From NCBI GenBank assembly GCA_038093515.1, contig JBBPSI010000298.1, positions 1 to 26,480 of the forward strand: a stretch of DNA of 26,480 nt. The letters are read 5' to 3'. This document shows, in pieces, positions 1 to 9,832 of the stretch. Made by a program: the position numbers and the translations under genes. Within the stretch, counting starts at the first letter, position 1. Each line of letters opens with the position of its first letter. The DNA comes from Butyriboletus loyo (lineage: Eukaryota; Basidiomycota; Agaricomycetes; Boletales; Boletaceae). The notes beneath the pieces were generated by a model. The model was given only the letters and a program-made list of their open reading frames with translations, searched no databases and had not been told where the DNA came from.

Positions 1-174
1 ACACTGTGCAGTATCTAGTTCTACGCAGTAACCTACTAGCAATTAGTTTCACTCCAGACTCTTAGTGTGTGCACTAAGACATAGTCTGAGACTTCTCCCA
101 GAATCGTCTCTTGAGTCCTGCAGCTACTCTTGAGTGCCGCCTCGCTGTTCTAGTTGTTAGCGCCCAGCATAACA
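1..174 (+). repeat. Family-1 Gypsy LTR, right end only
   Basis: The stretch ends in TAACA and matches the end of the family-1 LTRs at 6913-7393 and 16459-16884 read in reverse complement, including GTTAGCGCCCAG just before the terminus. Only the part downstream of the TATA box is inside the window; the left part and its element lie outside. It interrupts the family-2 pol that starts at 175. The five bases after it, GGGAC, are the presumed right copy of the target duplication, but the left copy cannot be seen. Confidence 0.85.
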
Positions 175-1843
175 GGGACCAATCCAATGCTGTGTGAGTT
201 TTCTGGCAGTGTACAGTAACTTCAAGTTTTCTATACTAAGCCAAACCCTATCTCCCAATTTGTATTCTGGCACAGCTGATCATCTATTATTGGTCTGCAA
301 TACCATTCTTTTATGAGCTTCCTCCAAAGCTTTCTTGACTTTGGCATGAGCCTTCCCAGCCATACATGCAAAATCTCCAGCTAACATAGAAGAAGATTTT
401 TCAAACCCAATATGTGGATAATAATTATGTGTGATAGAGAATGAAATAGTACCAGTTGTGGTAGTAAGGAAATTGTTATGGTTGAACTGAGCAATTTTAA
501 TCCACTCAGCCCATGTTTCTTGTTTTTTAGCCACATAGGTATGTAAATATTATTCCATCTCCCTATTTATCTGTTCAGTTTGCCCATCAGATTGAAGATG
601 GTAAGCCATAGAGATTTTCTGGGAAATGCTGAGAAGCTTGCAGGGCTCTATGGTAAAGTTCAAAATAAACTGGGGACCTCAGTCCAAAACCACTGTAAGG
701 GGAAGTGCATAAATGCACCAAACATTATCTCTAAATATAACTGCTAAATCCTTGGAAGAGGTAGTCATCATACAGGGTATGTAAACCACTTCTTTGGAGA
801 AATGATCAGCAATTGTACAAATGGTGTTGAAGCCATTAGAAAGTGGAAGTCCAGTAACAAAATCAACAGAAATATCTTCCCAGGGGTGACTAGGTGTGGG
901 AAGCAGTAATAGTTTTCCTGCCAGTGCATTTTGCTTACCCTTTGTGAGGGCACACACTTGGCAGCTATCTACATAATGTTTAACATCCTTTGTGACACCA
1001 GGCCACTTAAAGTGTCATGTAAGAAGATGTGCTGTACAGGCTTGACCCAAGTGACCAGCAATAGGAGAATCATGACAAATGTTAAGTAATTGTATTCTAA
1101 GTGCCTCAGGCACAAATACTTTTTGCTTTTCATTGATAAATATGGACTGGTCTGGATCATAATAGAATCCTGGTATTTCTTTTTCTTTTTCAAATTTTTC
1201 TTGTAGGGTATTGTAAAAGGAAGAAGAAAGAGTAACATTATTAATGACAAGATTCGAAAGTAATACAGTAATGTTTGTATTGTGATCTTGCACAGTATCA
1301 CTGTGGTCTGCTCAACACAAAAGTGCATCTGCTCTGCCATTGGTAGATCCTGGCTTGTATACAAAGAGATAATTAAATTCTTGAAGAAGCACATGCCAGT
1401 GGGCTTGTTGTCCAGACAATGTTTGTGGCTTCTTTCAATATTCGAGATTCTTGTGATCTGTCCAGATTTTGAAACCTTCTCTCCTGATTAAATAGTGGCA
1501 TTACTCTTCCAGGGCACAAATTATTGCTAGGAGTTCTTTATCATAAATTAGATAGTTCTGTTCTGCAGCATTGAAAGAATGCAAAAGGAATGTGCAGGGT
1601 CACCAAAGCTCATGTGATCCTTTTACAGAAAGAACAGCTCCAACTGCTATATCCAAAGTGTCCATTTCTACTCTCATCCCCTTGTTACAATCTGGGTAGG
1701 CTAAAAGCAGTGCTGTCATAAACTTTTTCTTCAGCATATCAAACACTGATTGTTCTTCTTTACCCCATTTGAAAGGAGTATCCTTCTTCATCAAATTGTT
1801 AAGAGGGTGAGCTATCTCTAAGAAGCCCTCAATAAACTTCCTA
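175..1843 (-). pseudogene. Family-2 Gypsy pol remnant: RNase H and integrase
   Basis: This is a decayed copy of the pol seen nearly whole at 23432-26480. On the minus strand it carries the start of RNase H (about 1843-1600), the RNase H end and linker (1600-1290), the integrase zinc-binding part with a CQVC-like pair (about 1290-950), the integrase core (about 950-560) and the integrase C-terminal start (534-175). All open segments are in the same frame, so decay is by stops, not frameshifts. Stops fall at 280-282, about 550, 679, 1015, about 1300 and 1600. Many are CGA or CAA turned into TGA or TAA. CpG is almost absent compared with the sister copy. The chromodomain end is lost at the LTR at 1-174. 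Confidence 0.9.
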
Positions 1844-2058
1844 CAGTGAGTGAAAAAACCCTTGCAATGTTTCACTATTTTGCACTAGATGCCATGTAGC
1901 ACCTGATGGCATGGGAATCCTGCTTAGCATTGGTGAGGTGGGTGATAGCACTGCCTCCTGGCTACATATGGGTCCCTGGGTCATGTGATGTGGCCATGTG
2001 TCTGTGGAGATATGTCTATTCTGAAACAGGTATACCATTGAAAGGGTTTATTCACTTT
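1844..2058. repeat. Left 215-bp TIR of the Tc1 element
   Basis: It matches 3241-3455 in reverse complement with about six differences by eye. The outer end (about 1844-1869) and the inner end (about 2034-2058) are near-inverted copies of the same site, built on ACCCTTGCAATG. The TIR therefore begins and ends like a small element of its own. Confidence 0.93.
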
Positions 2059-2195
2059 CAGCCTCAACAGTGGAATTTCAGTCAAATGAAAGGATAATTG
2101 TGTTTATTTGGTCCTAAAAACAAAGATACACATATAAACATTATCTCTGAGTTGGAAAAAGTTCACATGCTTCTTTCTTCTCAACTTCTACCACC

Positions 2196-3318
2196 ATGAG
2201 ATCTATCTCCTCCACCCAAAAGAAAACCATCTTAACCATGCTTGATTCTGGTCATTCTGCTTGCTCCATTGCCTCCACCACTGGCCTTCATACTTCCACC
2301 ATCTCTAGGCTTCATTCCAAGAAGCATTCTACTCTGCAAAAGTTCACTGAAGGTTGTCCATCCAAGCTCTCCCCTGCCAATATCTGCCATGCCATTTATC
2401 TCATCTCTACTCACAAGGCAGAAAATGCTGTCCAGGTGACCAAAGCTCTCACAAATATTATCAACCAACCCCTCAACCCCAACACAGTATGCCAGCACTT
2501 GAAAAAATCTGGTATGAAAGCTGTGGTCAAGCGAAAACATCCTATTCTCTCTGCCAGGCATTTCAAGGCAAGACTAGACTTTGCCTATGTCCACAAATAT
2601 TGGACTCTGGAGGACTGGAAGAGGGTAGTATGGTCTGATGAGACTAAAATAAATTGCCTAGAGTCAGATGGATGCAAATGGGTGTGGAAAAAGCCAGGAG
2701 AGAGGCTTAGTGATAGACTGGTGGAGGGGACACTTGGGTTTTGGAGGAGGTTCTGTGATGATGTGGGGCTGTATGAGTTGGGAGGGGGTTGGGTATGCCA
2801 CCAAGATTGATGGTAGGATGGGTGGGGACCTATACCTTCAAATTTTGAAGGATGAACTTCAAGATTCCCTTCAGTATTATGGTCTCAATCCTCCTGACAC
2901 CATCTTCCAACAAGACAATGACCCCAAGCACACCTGCAAGAAGGTCAAGGAGTGACTAGATGAACAGGAGTTTAGTACTATGGTATGGCCAGCACAGTAT
3001 CCTGATCTTAACCCAATAGAACATGCCTGGGGCTATCTCAAGAGAAGACTTGCAGAGTATGAACACCCCCCCAAGGGAATACTGGAGTTGTGGGAGAGAA
3101 TTCAGGTGGAGTGGGACAAGATACCAGTTGCAGAGTGTCAGAAGTTGATTGAAAGCATGCCTAGGAGGGTTCAGGCAGTTCTCAAGGCCAAAGGAGGCTA
3201 TACCAAGTACCAATATCTCCCAAATACCCTTCTGCCACCAAAAGTGAATAAACCCTTGCAATGGTATACCTGTTTTAGAATAGACATATCTCCACAGCCA
3301 CATGGCCACATCACATGA
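2196..3318 (+). pseudogene. Tc1-type transposase, one frameshift and one stop
   Basis: This is a DDE transposase that would cut and paste the element at TA sites. The start ATG follows a CCACC context. N-terminal paired-type helix-turn-helix DNA-binding domains come first (about residues 5-110). The catalytic triad follows: D in WSDET (about 2637), D in QQDNDPKH (about 2910) and E in NPIEHAW (about 3020). There are 34 residues between the second D and the E, the DD34E signature of Tc1. A one-base insertion near 2735-2745 shifts the frame, and a TGA at 2953-2955 interrupts the protein between the last two catalytic residues. The tail reads into the right TIR. Length is normal for the family (about 350 residues). 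This copy cannot make an active enzyme. Confidence 0.93.
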
Positions 3319-3455
3319 CCCAGGGACCCATATGTAGCCAGGAGGCAGTGCTATCACCCACCTCACCAATGCTAAGTGGGATTCCCATGCCATCAGGTGC
3401 TACATGGCATCTAGTGCAAAATAGTAAAACATTGCAAGGGTTTTTTCACTCACTG
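3241..3455. repeat. Right 215-bp TIR of the Tc1 element
   Basis: Reverse complement of 1844-2058, with the same length and the same internal inverted sub-sites at 3241-3265 and 3430-3455. It ends at TA 3456-3457. Confidence 0.93.
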
Positions 3456-3655
3456 TATAGTAGTTACATAATCCAAGAAACACTTGAACTTGTTTAAGAT
3501 GTGTGGGAACAGGCCAGTCATGGATGGCATCCATTTTCTTAGTCTGCATCTCAACACCATCCTTGGAAATTACCATACCAAGAAAGTCTATCCTAGCAGA
3601 AGAGAAGACACATTTTTCTGGTTTTACAAATAAATCATTATCTAAAAAGTTAACA
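3456..3655 (-). pseudogene. Family-2 Gypsy pol remnant: end of RT
   Basis: It continues the pol at 175-1843 on the other side of the Tc1 insertion, in the same frame once the transposon is removed. It shows the RT segment ending in a DFLGM-like motif followed by the connection to RNase H (FLGLCNYY). Homology to the intact copy at 25560-25735 stops near 3640-3655, where the R repeat begins. The upstream RT, protease and gag are not in the window, so this copy was truncated or rearranged there. Confidence 0.85.
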
Positions 3656-3880
3656 GAGAACGGCAGGGGAAAGTGAGAGTAGGCAGCACATCTTTCGGGT
3701 GTGTCAGGTACCTTTCGGCTGTGCACGTACTTCAAGTACTTCAAGTATTTTGAGTATTTTGAGTATTTTGAGTATTTCACTTCTTCCACATTTTTGCCCT
3801 TTTATGGGTATTGTTCCCATGTGGCTCACCTGAGCCCGATGCCCGATGCGCCATAACGCACGCGCTTATGTAATCACACC
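3656..3880. repeat. R repeat, CpG-decayed copy
   Basis: Clear similarity, in the same orientation, to 20750-20945. Shared blocks are GTACCTTTCGGCTG, a run of 9-bp units related to TATTTCGAG, CCCTTTTATGGG and CCATGTGGCTC. Here the 9-bp units read TATTTTGAG or TACTTCAAG, which are the TpG and CpA products expected from CpG loss on either strand. No protein is recognised; repeated short codons in the ORFs are by-products. Identity of the element is unknown. Confidence 0.75.
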
Positions 3881-4667
3881 CGACACAGCCTGCTCACCTA
3901 CCATCACTCAACTCACCTACCACAACACATTCTTCTTCTTTCTCTCAGGATTTTCTGGTGGTTTGACTATCACAGATAACACAACAGATCTTTACAACTG
4001 TATGTAAGTCCCTGGCAGCTCCTGATGGCTGTCTGGCTCATCATCAGATAAGAGATTAGATAAGAGTTTTCTGTTGACTGAAGGGTTAGTCCTTGGATTA
4101 GGCAGTTGACCTTGGCTTTATCATACAGTGCTTGAGAGTTAGAACCAATTGTTGGGTAGAAGTGCTTGGATATCATCTTTTGGCTGGAATTGCAGTAGTC
4201 AATTCTCTGTTCAAAGCTGTCCTTTGATCAAGTCTCTACTACCTAGCTTCACAGATTCAACTCTGTGTGTCCGCTGGTTGCCAAGGCCTTTTCAGGCTGA
4301 GACCTCTGAAAGCACAACAGATCAGAGACGCTGTTGGTGATTAGGGAGATCTGACAGGTGTTCTATCTGTCATTTCTTCTCACTCTGTCTCAGGCTTCTT
4401 GCCTTTAGCTCTGTCATACACCTGGCTTGGTTATCTTGAGTAGCTCTTGGCACTGAGTAAGGCAAAGTGATTCTGTGCATCCTTGGCTTCCTTGCACCTC
4501 AAGCCTTGGCTACTTCTTCTTTTCCTTGGGTTCTTTCTGCCTTTAGCTTGGCCTACTTCTGGATTCTGGTTTTCAGCTTGGTCTATTCTGAATTCTCTTT
4601 GTCTCAGAATGTAAGTATTTTCAATTTGTTGTTGGTATTGGATTTCTGATATATAGAGATATTTAGG
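3881..4667. other. Unassigned stretch upstream of the Helitron gene
   Basis: No recognisable coding region, LTR or tRNA. Part of it is probably the leader or promoter side of the Helitron gene. A good donor site GTAAGT at 4611 and an acceptor-like TTTAG near 4667 suggest a 5' intron of about 57 bp. The open frames here have no family features I can name. Confidence 0.5.
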
Positions 4668-5354
4668 TCTTCTCCTCCTACCTCTCCCCAGCATGCCCAG
4701 AATGCTTCTTGCCAAGCTGAATGAGCTCAATGCCAGCTTGGCTCTCCTCCCTCCCGTTGCCATCCATATCCTTCTGTTCAGGCTGCTATGCCTGCTGCTT
4801 TGATTGTGGGTTACTTTCTGTTCTGGGTTGGGTATAAAATGCTAAAATATGAATTTCAGAATCATCCTCCTGTGCCAATTCAGCAATACCCTGGCATGCC
4901 ACATCACTTGATTAAACATCATGAGATGCAACATGTGCACCAGATGCAGCGTTCTCCTCCTCCAGTCAATATCCCATCATCACCACCACCTCAGCCACTA
5001 CCTCCTGTTCCTCAGCCATTCCATATCTATCAGCCACCACATCACCCCATGGGCTATCAACCATTTCCTCAGCCTCCACCTCCACCTCCACCCCAGCATT
5101 TTCCTCAAATGGGTGCCAGAGTGGATTATAGTGCTCGCTTGCTAGAAGGATTTAATCATACTCATGAAGGAAGACACAATCGAAGACACAACCATTCCTC
5201 TGCCCAGCCCCCTGCTGCTGCCCAAGCTGGTCCTTCACACCCTCCTCTACAAAATTTACAAAGTCACCAACATGTCATTGATTTTAATCAGGAGAGGCAG
5301 TGGCAAGCTCAGCAAGCTCAGGCTCACTTTCATTTGATGAGAGTACAACAACAA

Positions 5355-5570
5355 GAACAGGAACATCTCCATGCAGTGCAGTTGCAACATGAACACTTGC
5401 AAAGACAAGAAGCTGAACATCAAAGGCTTTTTGAACAGCAGCAACAGGCTTTGCACCATCAGGAGGCAGACCATTTCAGGCTTTTTGAAGAACAGCAACA
5501 AGCTTTGCACCATCAGGAGGCAGACCATTTCAGGCTCTTTGAACAGCAGCAACAGGCTTTGCATCATCAG
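5355..5570 (+). repeat. 54-bp tandem repeat coding an 18-residue Gln-rich unit
   Basis: Units of 54 bp start at 5409, 5463 and 5517, each encoding a variant of EADHFRLFEQQQQALHHQ. A degenerate unit starts at 5355, and further decayed units (EEEHQRLLEEQQHALCQQ-like) reach about 5790. A one-base loss near 5570 breaks the frame. The charged/Gln pattern with spaced Leu/Phe suggests a helical, possibly coiled-coil, region. Confidence 0.85.
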
Positions 5571-6737
5571 AGGCAGACCATTTCAGGCTTCAACAACAGA
5601 CAGATTTACAACACAGAGCGAACATCAAAGACATCTTGAACAACAACACAAGCATAATCATCAGCAGCGAATATCAGGCATCTAGAAGAGCAACAGCATG
5701 CAGTACACTAGCAGGAGGAGGAACATCAGAGACTTCTTGAAGAGCAACAGCATGCACTATGTCAGCAGGAGGAGGAACATCAGCTTCAGGAGCAGAATGC
5801 AATACAGCAGGTACAACAGCTGTCCCAAGCTTTGCTTTCAGAAGCACTCCATGAATATAGCCAACGCTCAGCAGAACAATATGAGCAAGATCAGCAAAGG
5901 CAACAATCCCATAATGATCCTAATCCTGGCCCTCCTCCTCCTTCTCCCATACCAGGTCCTGCTCCAAGATTTCCACATCCACCTCCCAGCCCAGATCCAG
6001 ATCCAAGCCCACCTTCTTCCCCATCTGCCAGACCATCAAGATCCAGAAGTCCATCACCAAGACCTGCTCCAAGGCTCCCCTCAAATCCACCTCCCAATCC
6101 CAATCCTGATCCATCTGATTCCAGCTCAAGTGACTCTGAAGATTCCATCCATCCTCAGCCTCCACACCATATTCCACCTGGTGGCCAGATATATGCTGAG
6201 CCTGTCCTACCCCACTCCCTTGGACCAATGGACATTCAGTGTCCCAATTGCCATGCTCTGCATTTCATCTCAGAAAAGCTGGCCAACTCTGGTGTTCGTA
6301 ATCCTCGCTTTGGAACATGCTGTCTCCAGGGTCAAGTCAACCTTCCTCCCATACAACAATGGCCACATGCTCTACAGAATCTGTTTGATGATCCCCAAGA
6401 CCATAGGCAGTTCAGAAAGAAAATTCATCAATACAACAATGCCCTGGCATTTACTTCTGTGGGTGCTGACATGGACAACCAAACTGTTCAAGGCTCTGGG
6501 CCAAATGCTTTTCGTATCCATGGTACACTTCACCATCTCATGGGTGCCCTCATGCCACCAGATGGACTGCAGCCTTCCTATGCTCAGCTCTACATCTATG
6601 ACCCACAGGAGGCAACTGATAGATGAGTTCAACGTAACCCTCAACTGGATGGTGCCATCTTGCTGGATCTGCATACCACCCTAAGGGATATTCATCCATA
6701 TGCTCCTCTCTACAAGCAGGCATATGAAATCATGCAG

Positions 6738-6792
6738 GTCAGTAGCAATTGATCTCTCTCTTTCCAACAAACATACTTATAATATAAAATAG
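6738..6792 (+). other. 55-bp spliceosomal intron in the Helitron gene
   Basis: It begins GTCAGT and ends ATAG. The upstream exon reads in one frame (...EIMQ) and the downstream exon (AKPAEEHTD...DARRYNLPT) in the next. Removing 55 bp joins the two conserved parts in frame. Confidence 0.85.
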
Positions 6793-7040
6793 GCCAAGCC
6801 TGCAGAGGAGCATACTGATGTTTGCATGAGGCTTTGCTTGCAACAGGCAGCTGATGCCAGGAGATACAACCTTCCTACTGTTGAAGAGATAGCTGCCATA
6901 ATTCCTGGAGATTGTTACACTGGGCGCTAACAACTAGAACTCTGAGGCAGCACTCTGGAGTAGCTGCAGGACTCGTGAAGCGTTTCTGAGCTGGGTCTCA
7001 GACTATGCCTTAGTGCGCACACTAAGAGTCTGGAGAGGAA

Positions 7041-7112
7041 ACTAATTGCTAGCAGTGAACTAATTGCTAGCAGTGAACTAATTGCTAGCAGTGAACTAAT
7101 TGCTAGCAGTGA
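7041..7112. repeat. 18-bp minisatellite, four copies, inside the LTR
   Basis: Four perfect units of ACTAATTGCTAGCAGTGA start at 7041, 7059, 7077 and 7095. The other family-1 LTRs (9366-9781 and 16459-16884) have one unit at the same place, so three units were gained in this LTR. Confidence 0.97.
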
Positions 7113-7156
7113 ACTGCATAGAACTAGATAAAGTACAATCAAGTAAAGACCGGGTC

Positions 7157-7188
7157 TTTATACTACTGGGGTCTGCGCACAGACCATG
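7157..7188 (-). promoter_or_regulatory. LTR core promoter: conserved motif plus TATA box
   Basis: On the minus strand CATGGTCTGTGCGCA (7188-7174) is followed after 11 bp by TATAAA (7162-7157). The motif also forms a short dyad, GGTCTG/CAGACC. The same arrangement occurs in every other LTR of the window that includes this region. Confidence 0.75.
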
Positions 7189-7396
7189 CTCCTGATCAGG
7201 TCGCGAGAGCTGAAAGACAAAGTGGGGAAGGAATACTCTAGAAGATTCTGGAGTATGAAAGAAAGTGTGTCCATGCATGAGAAGTGATGACTAAGTTGAA
7301 TGCTTGCAATGTTCAAAGAAAAGTAGGCGAAGCCTAGGTGAAAACGGTAGTCCAAATGGTAGAGGGGAAAAAAGGTAGTCCACTACTGTAACATTA

Positions 7397-7406
7397 CCCC
7401 CTTCCC
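7397..7406 (-). promoter_or_regulatory. Polypurine tract of the family-1 element
   Basis: GGGAAGGGGG on the minus strand, 3 bp before the 3' LTR. This is the expected primer for plus-strand DNA synthesis. The same tract sits at 9785-9794 beside the internal LTR. Confidence 0.85.
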
Positions 7407-7444
7407 ATGGTGGAGACTCCGACTCCACTACTTCCAAGACCCCC

Positions 7445-8698
7445 TCACTGGGATGCTCCCTCATTGAAGTCATTGTTGTAAGCATCATCGGCAGAGACAT
7501 CTGCCCAGATGTCGTTCCTAAAGGTGCAGTTGGCAACAATGTGGCCAATGGCGCCGCATAAACCACAGACATGCCTTGGACAAAACTCCTGAATATGACC
7601 AGGGGCGATCTGATGGCAGAACGGGCAGGTGTAGTTTGGACAGTCCCTGTGGAAGTGACAGATGGTGCCACATTCAAAGCAGAGCTGCAGGCAGACGAGG
7701 CGAGGTCGAGCAGGGCCTGGGCTGGGACCAGGGGATCGGTCATCCAGGATGATAGGGGAATCACAAGTCCCCCAGTTGGCGAGGTAGGGAGGCAGGGGTC
7801 TGTAGGAGGAGCTGTTAGAACTACCAGCTGTGGCAAGGGGGGAGGAGATGTGAGGGATGAGCTGGATGGCAGGGGTTCCTCGTTGAGTGGGTGGCTGGGG
7901 GGTGATGGAATGTACGGCTCTGTTGGCAATTCTCCATCCTGCGGCAGTGAGGGTGACTGACCCAGGGATAGCTCTGACCTGGAGGAGCGCTTGGCGAGGT
8001 TGGCGATGCACCATATGAGGCGGTAGGGGGGAGTGTCGACGAGTGACCTGGGGCTCGTCGATATTGGTCCAAAAGGACTCCAGGGACTCTCTGGTGGTCT
8101 CATGTGACAAGTCTGCTACCAGTGTGGTTGCAGGCGACTCTCGAGCAGATGGCGCTGGAACAGGTATAGGCAAAGGAGATCTTGCCAGGGGAGGATGAGG
8201 CACTGGATTGGGGCCACGAGCCATGGGGCAGAGGTAGCTGATGCGTTCCACAGAGTGAAGGTAAAATTGCTGCTCTCTGGGAGCAAGCACAATGAGGATT
8301 GGACAGAGGACTGGGGCGAGAATACCTGGCAGCAACTGATCGACCACATAACCGAAGCCTTCAGCATGGAGGATGTCTAGGGTGTATCCTCAAGCCTCCA
8401 TCAGGGAGGACTTGAGGGCGGCAGCATATACGGGCAGTTGGTTGTCTGGGCAGAGACAGGTGTGGACGGTGCAGGCGAGGGCATAAGAGCGGTAGAGCGA
8501 AGCGAGGGTGCGGAGGACATAGTCCCCGGTAAAGTCCATACGTTGCTCTAGGGCGTAGGTGGCAATGGGGTTTTCCAAGACGGCAGCGTAGAGGACGTGG
8601 CGGGAGGCAACTGGGAGACAAGACGAGCAGACAGGAGGTTGGCGTGGAAGAGGGGCGTTGTTTTCAGGGACGTCATTCTCAGCGGGAGGGATGGCCAT
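7445..8698 (-). pseudogene. ORF3: zinc-knuckle protein downstream of pol, copy 1
   Basis: This reading frame of about 418 codons lies between pol and the 3' LTR. It starts with ATG at 8698-8696, 9 nt after the TAA that ends pol and in the same frame. The N-terminal 110 residues look folded. A Pro/Ser/Arg-rich middle follows, and the C-terminus has three zinc knuckles: CX2CX4HX4C, CX2CX6HX4C and CX2CX4HX4C, then an acidic tail. Such knuckles bind nucleic acid in Gag proteins. Here they lie 3' of integrase, while a normal Gag knuckle lies upstream at about 15940. The only break seen is a TGA at about 8390-8392, where copy 2 has Arg. I do not recognise a named family; RNA packaging, a Gag-like role or a regulatory role are all guesses. 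Confidence 0.8.
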
Positions 8699-8707
8699 TT
8701 TCGAGTT

Positions 8708-9365
8708 TTACTGTGAAGATGGGGAGGGAAAATCTCTGGGGTGGCACAGCTTATAAGCCCTGAGCAAGGCTTGCACATGGACCAGGTTCCCATTTGGTTC
8801 CCAGGTGTTCTCCACTGCAGAGTATCCCTTCCAGGACACAAGGAATTGACAATGTCCCTTCGATCCACGATGGGATAGGATCTGATCGATTTCGTACTCT
8901 TCATCTCCGTCTATTTCTTCTGGAGGGGGGTTTGTGAAATTGGGGCCATGTTCCATGGTCTCGCGATAAGGGGTTAGGAGTGACGCATGAAAGACGTCAT
9001 GAATCCTCCAGGTCGGCAGTAGTCGGAGCCTGTACACCACAGGGGAGACAACCTGTGCAATCTCAAACAGCCCTTCCCATCTTGGGGTGAGCTTCTTCAA
9101 CGGGTACCTGAGTCGAAGGTTACGTCCTTCGAGCCAAACCTTGTCTCCTGTCTTCCATGGGTGGAACTTGGACAAGATCTGATCCTTCATCAATCATTGT
9201 GCCTTCTCATGGTCTTCCAAGGCTTCCATTCGGGCTCCTGTGAGCTCTGAGAGTCTGGACTCGAGGACGGGGAGGAAAGTCTTGCCAATTGGTGGATAAG
9301 ACCTTGGCTCGTAACCAACCATCAGGGAGAACAGAGTCACATTGGTCGACAAGTGAGTCATGGAG
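8708..9365 (-). pseudogene. Integrase C-terminus with chromodomain, copy 1
   Basis: This is the end of a family-1 pol. A GDKVWLEGRNL-type SH3-like integrase tail (about 9150) is followed by HDVFHASLL and a chromodomain (about 8890-8750; YEIDQILSH, FLVSWKGY, NTWEP). Chromodomains direct chromovirus integration towards marked histones. The frame runs to TAA at 8710-8708, directly before ORF3. A stop lies just upstream of about 9190. At 9365 the coding sequence is cut by the LTR at 9366-9781; the missing upstream part matches what precedes the second copy at 11747-11759. Confidence 0.9.
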
Positions 9366-9781
9366 TGTTACGCTTGGCACTAACAATGAAAACTCAAAGG
9401 CGGCACTCAAGAGTAGCTGCAGGACTCGGGAGACGATTCTGAGATGGGTCTCAGACTATGCCTTAGTGCTCACACTAAGAGTCTGGAATGAGAACTAATT
9501 GCTAGCAGTGAACTGCATAGAACTAGATAAAGTACATCTGGGTAAAGACAGAGTTCTTATACTACTGGAGTCTGTGCACAGACCATGCTCCCTAATTGGG
9601 TTGCAAGAGCAAAAATACAAATGAGGAAAGAATACTCTAGAAGATTCTGGAGTATGAAAGAAAGCGCATCCATGCACGAGAAGTGATGACTAAGTAGAAT
9701 GCTCACAGCGTTCAAAGAACAATAGGCGAAAACGGTAGTCCAAATGGTAGAGGTGAAAAAAGGTAGTCCACTACCATAACA
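9366..9781 (-). repeat. Family-1 LTR internal to the composite (416 bp)
   Basis: TGTTA...TAACA ends, one 18-bp unit, and more diverged from the two outer LTRs than they are from each other. The left flank is TGGAG (9361-9365), the exact sequence found uninterrupted in copy 2 at about 11748-11752. The right partner LTR and second TGGAG are missing. The core promoter motif is at 9573-9587 and the TATA-like box (TATAAG on the minus strand) at 9556-9561. Confidence 0.93.
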
Positions 9782-9784
9782 TTA

Positions 9785-9794
9785 CCCCCTTCCC
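9785..9794 (-). promoter_or_regulatory. Polypurine tract of the second family-1 copy
   Basis: GGGAAGGGGG on the minus strand, 3 bp from the LTR ending at 9781. Identical to 7397-7406. Confidence 0.85.
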
Positions 9795-9832
9795 ATGGTG
9801 GAGACTCCGACTCCACTACTTCCAAGACCCCC

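Larger units (their letters stand above)
1844..3455 (+). mobile_element. Tc1/mariner DNA transposon in Gypsy pol
   Basis: The element is 1612 bp and both ends read CAGTGAGTGAAAAAACCC inward. It is flanked by TA at 1842-1843 and 3456-3457, the target duplication expected for this superfamily. Removing it with one TA restores the RT/RNase H frame of the host Gypsy pol (1614 bp removed, a multiple of three), and the flanking residues match the intact sister copy at about 25560. It carries one broken transposase gene and 215-bp inverted repeats. Confidence 0.95.
4668..6912 (+). pseudogene. Helitron Rep/helicase, N-terminal half
   Basis: This is the first half of a Helitron Rep-helicase protein; the second half is at 17675-20338. 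From the N-terminus there is a Pro/Gln/His-rich region (4788-5350), 18-residue Gln-rich repeats (5355-5830), a Pro/Ser-rich linker (5900-6160) and the conserved pre-Rep segment. That segment starts with a C-x2-C pair (PNCHALHF, about 6243) and includes LYIYDP (about 6588) and DARRYNLPT (about 6855). An ATG is at 4788, but in-frame Pro/Gln-rich codons run upstream to about 4668 past one TGA, so the true start is uncertain. Frameshifts lie near 5570 and 5640-5830, and a TGA is at 6624-6626. The frame stops at 6912, exactly at the LTR. Confidence 0.85.
6913..7393 (-). repeat. Family-1 LTR, outer 3' LTR (481 bp)
   Basis: TGTTA...TAACA ends. It is very similar to 16459-16884 but 55 bp longer because of a tandem expansion at 7041-7112. 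Differences near the end are mostly C/T or G/A at CpG or former CpG sites. GAGAT lies just outside at 6908-6912. Confidence 0.95.

Noticed and set aside
4234..4243. TCTCTACTAC resembling a canonical Helitron 5' end
   Set aside because: The base before it is G, not the A expected for insertion between A and T, and no matching 3' hairpin with CTRR was found. One short match is not enough.
5698..6684. Plus-strand ORF of 328 codons rich in Leu and Pro
   Set aside because: Out of frame with the conserved Helitron segment (PNCHALHF...LYIYDP), which is read in the frame of 5832-6626.
7571..7960. Plus-strand ORFs opposite ORF3 (also 9964-10413)
   Set aside because: Antisense shadows of GC-rich coding sequence with no domain features.
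7291..8103. Long open frame of 270 codons overlapping ORF3, also seen at 9900-10445
   Set aside because: It is a Pro/Ser-rich shadow of the ORF3 frame; the zinc knuckles lie in the other frame. Its repeat in both copies follows from nucleotide homology.
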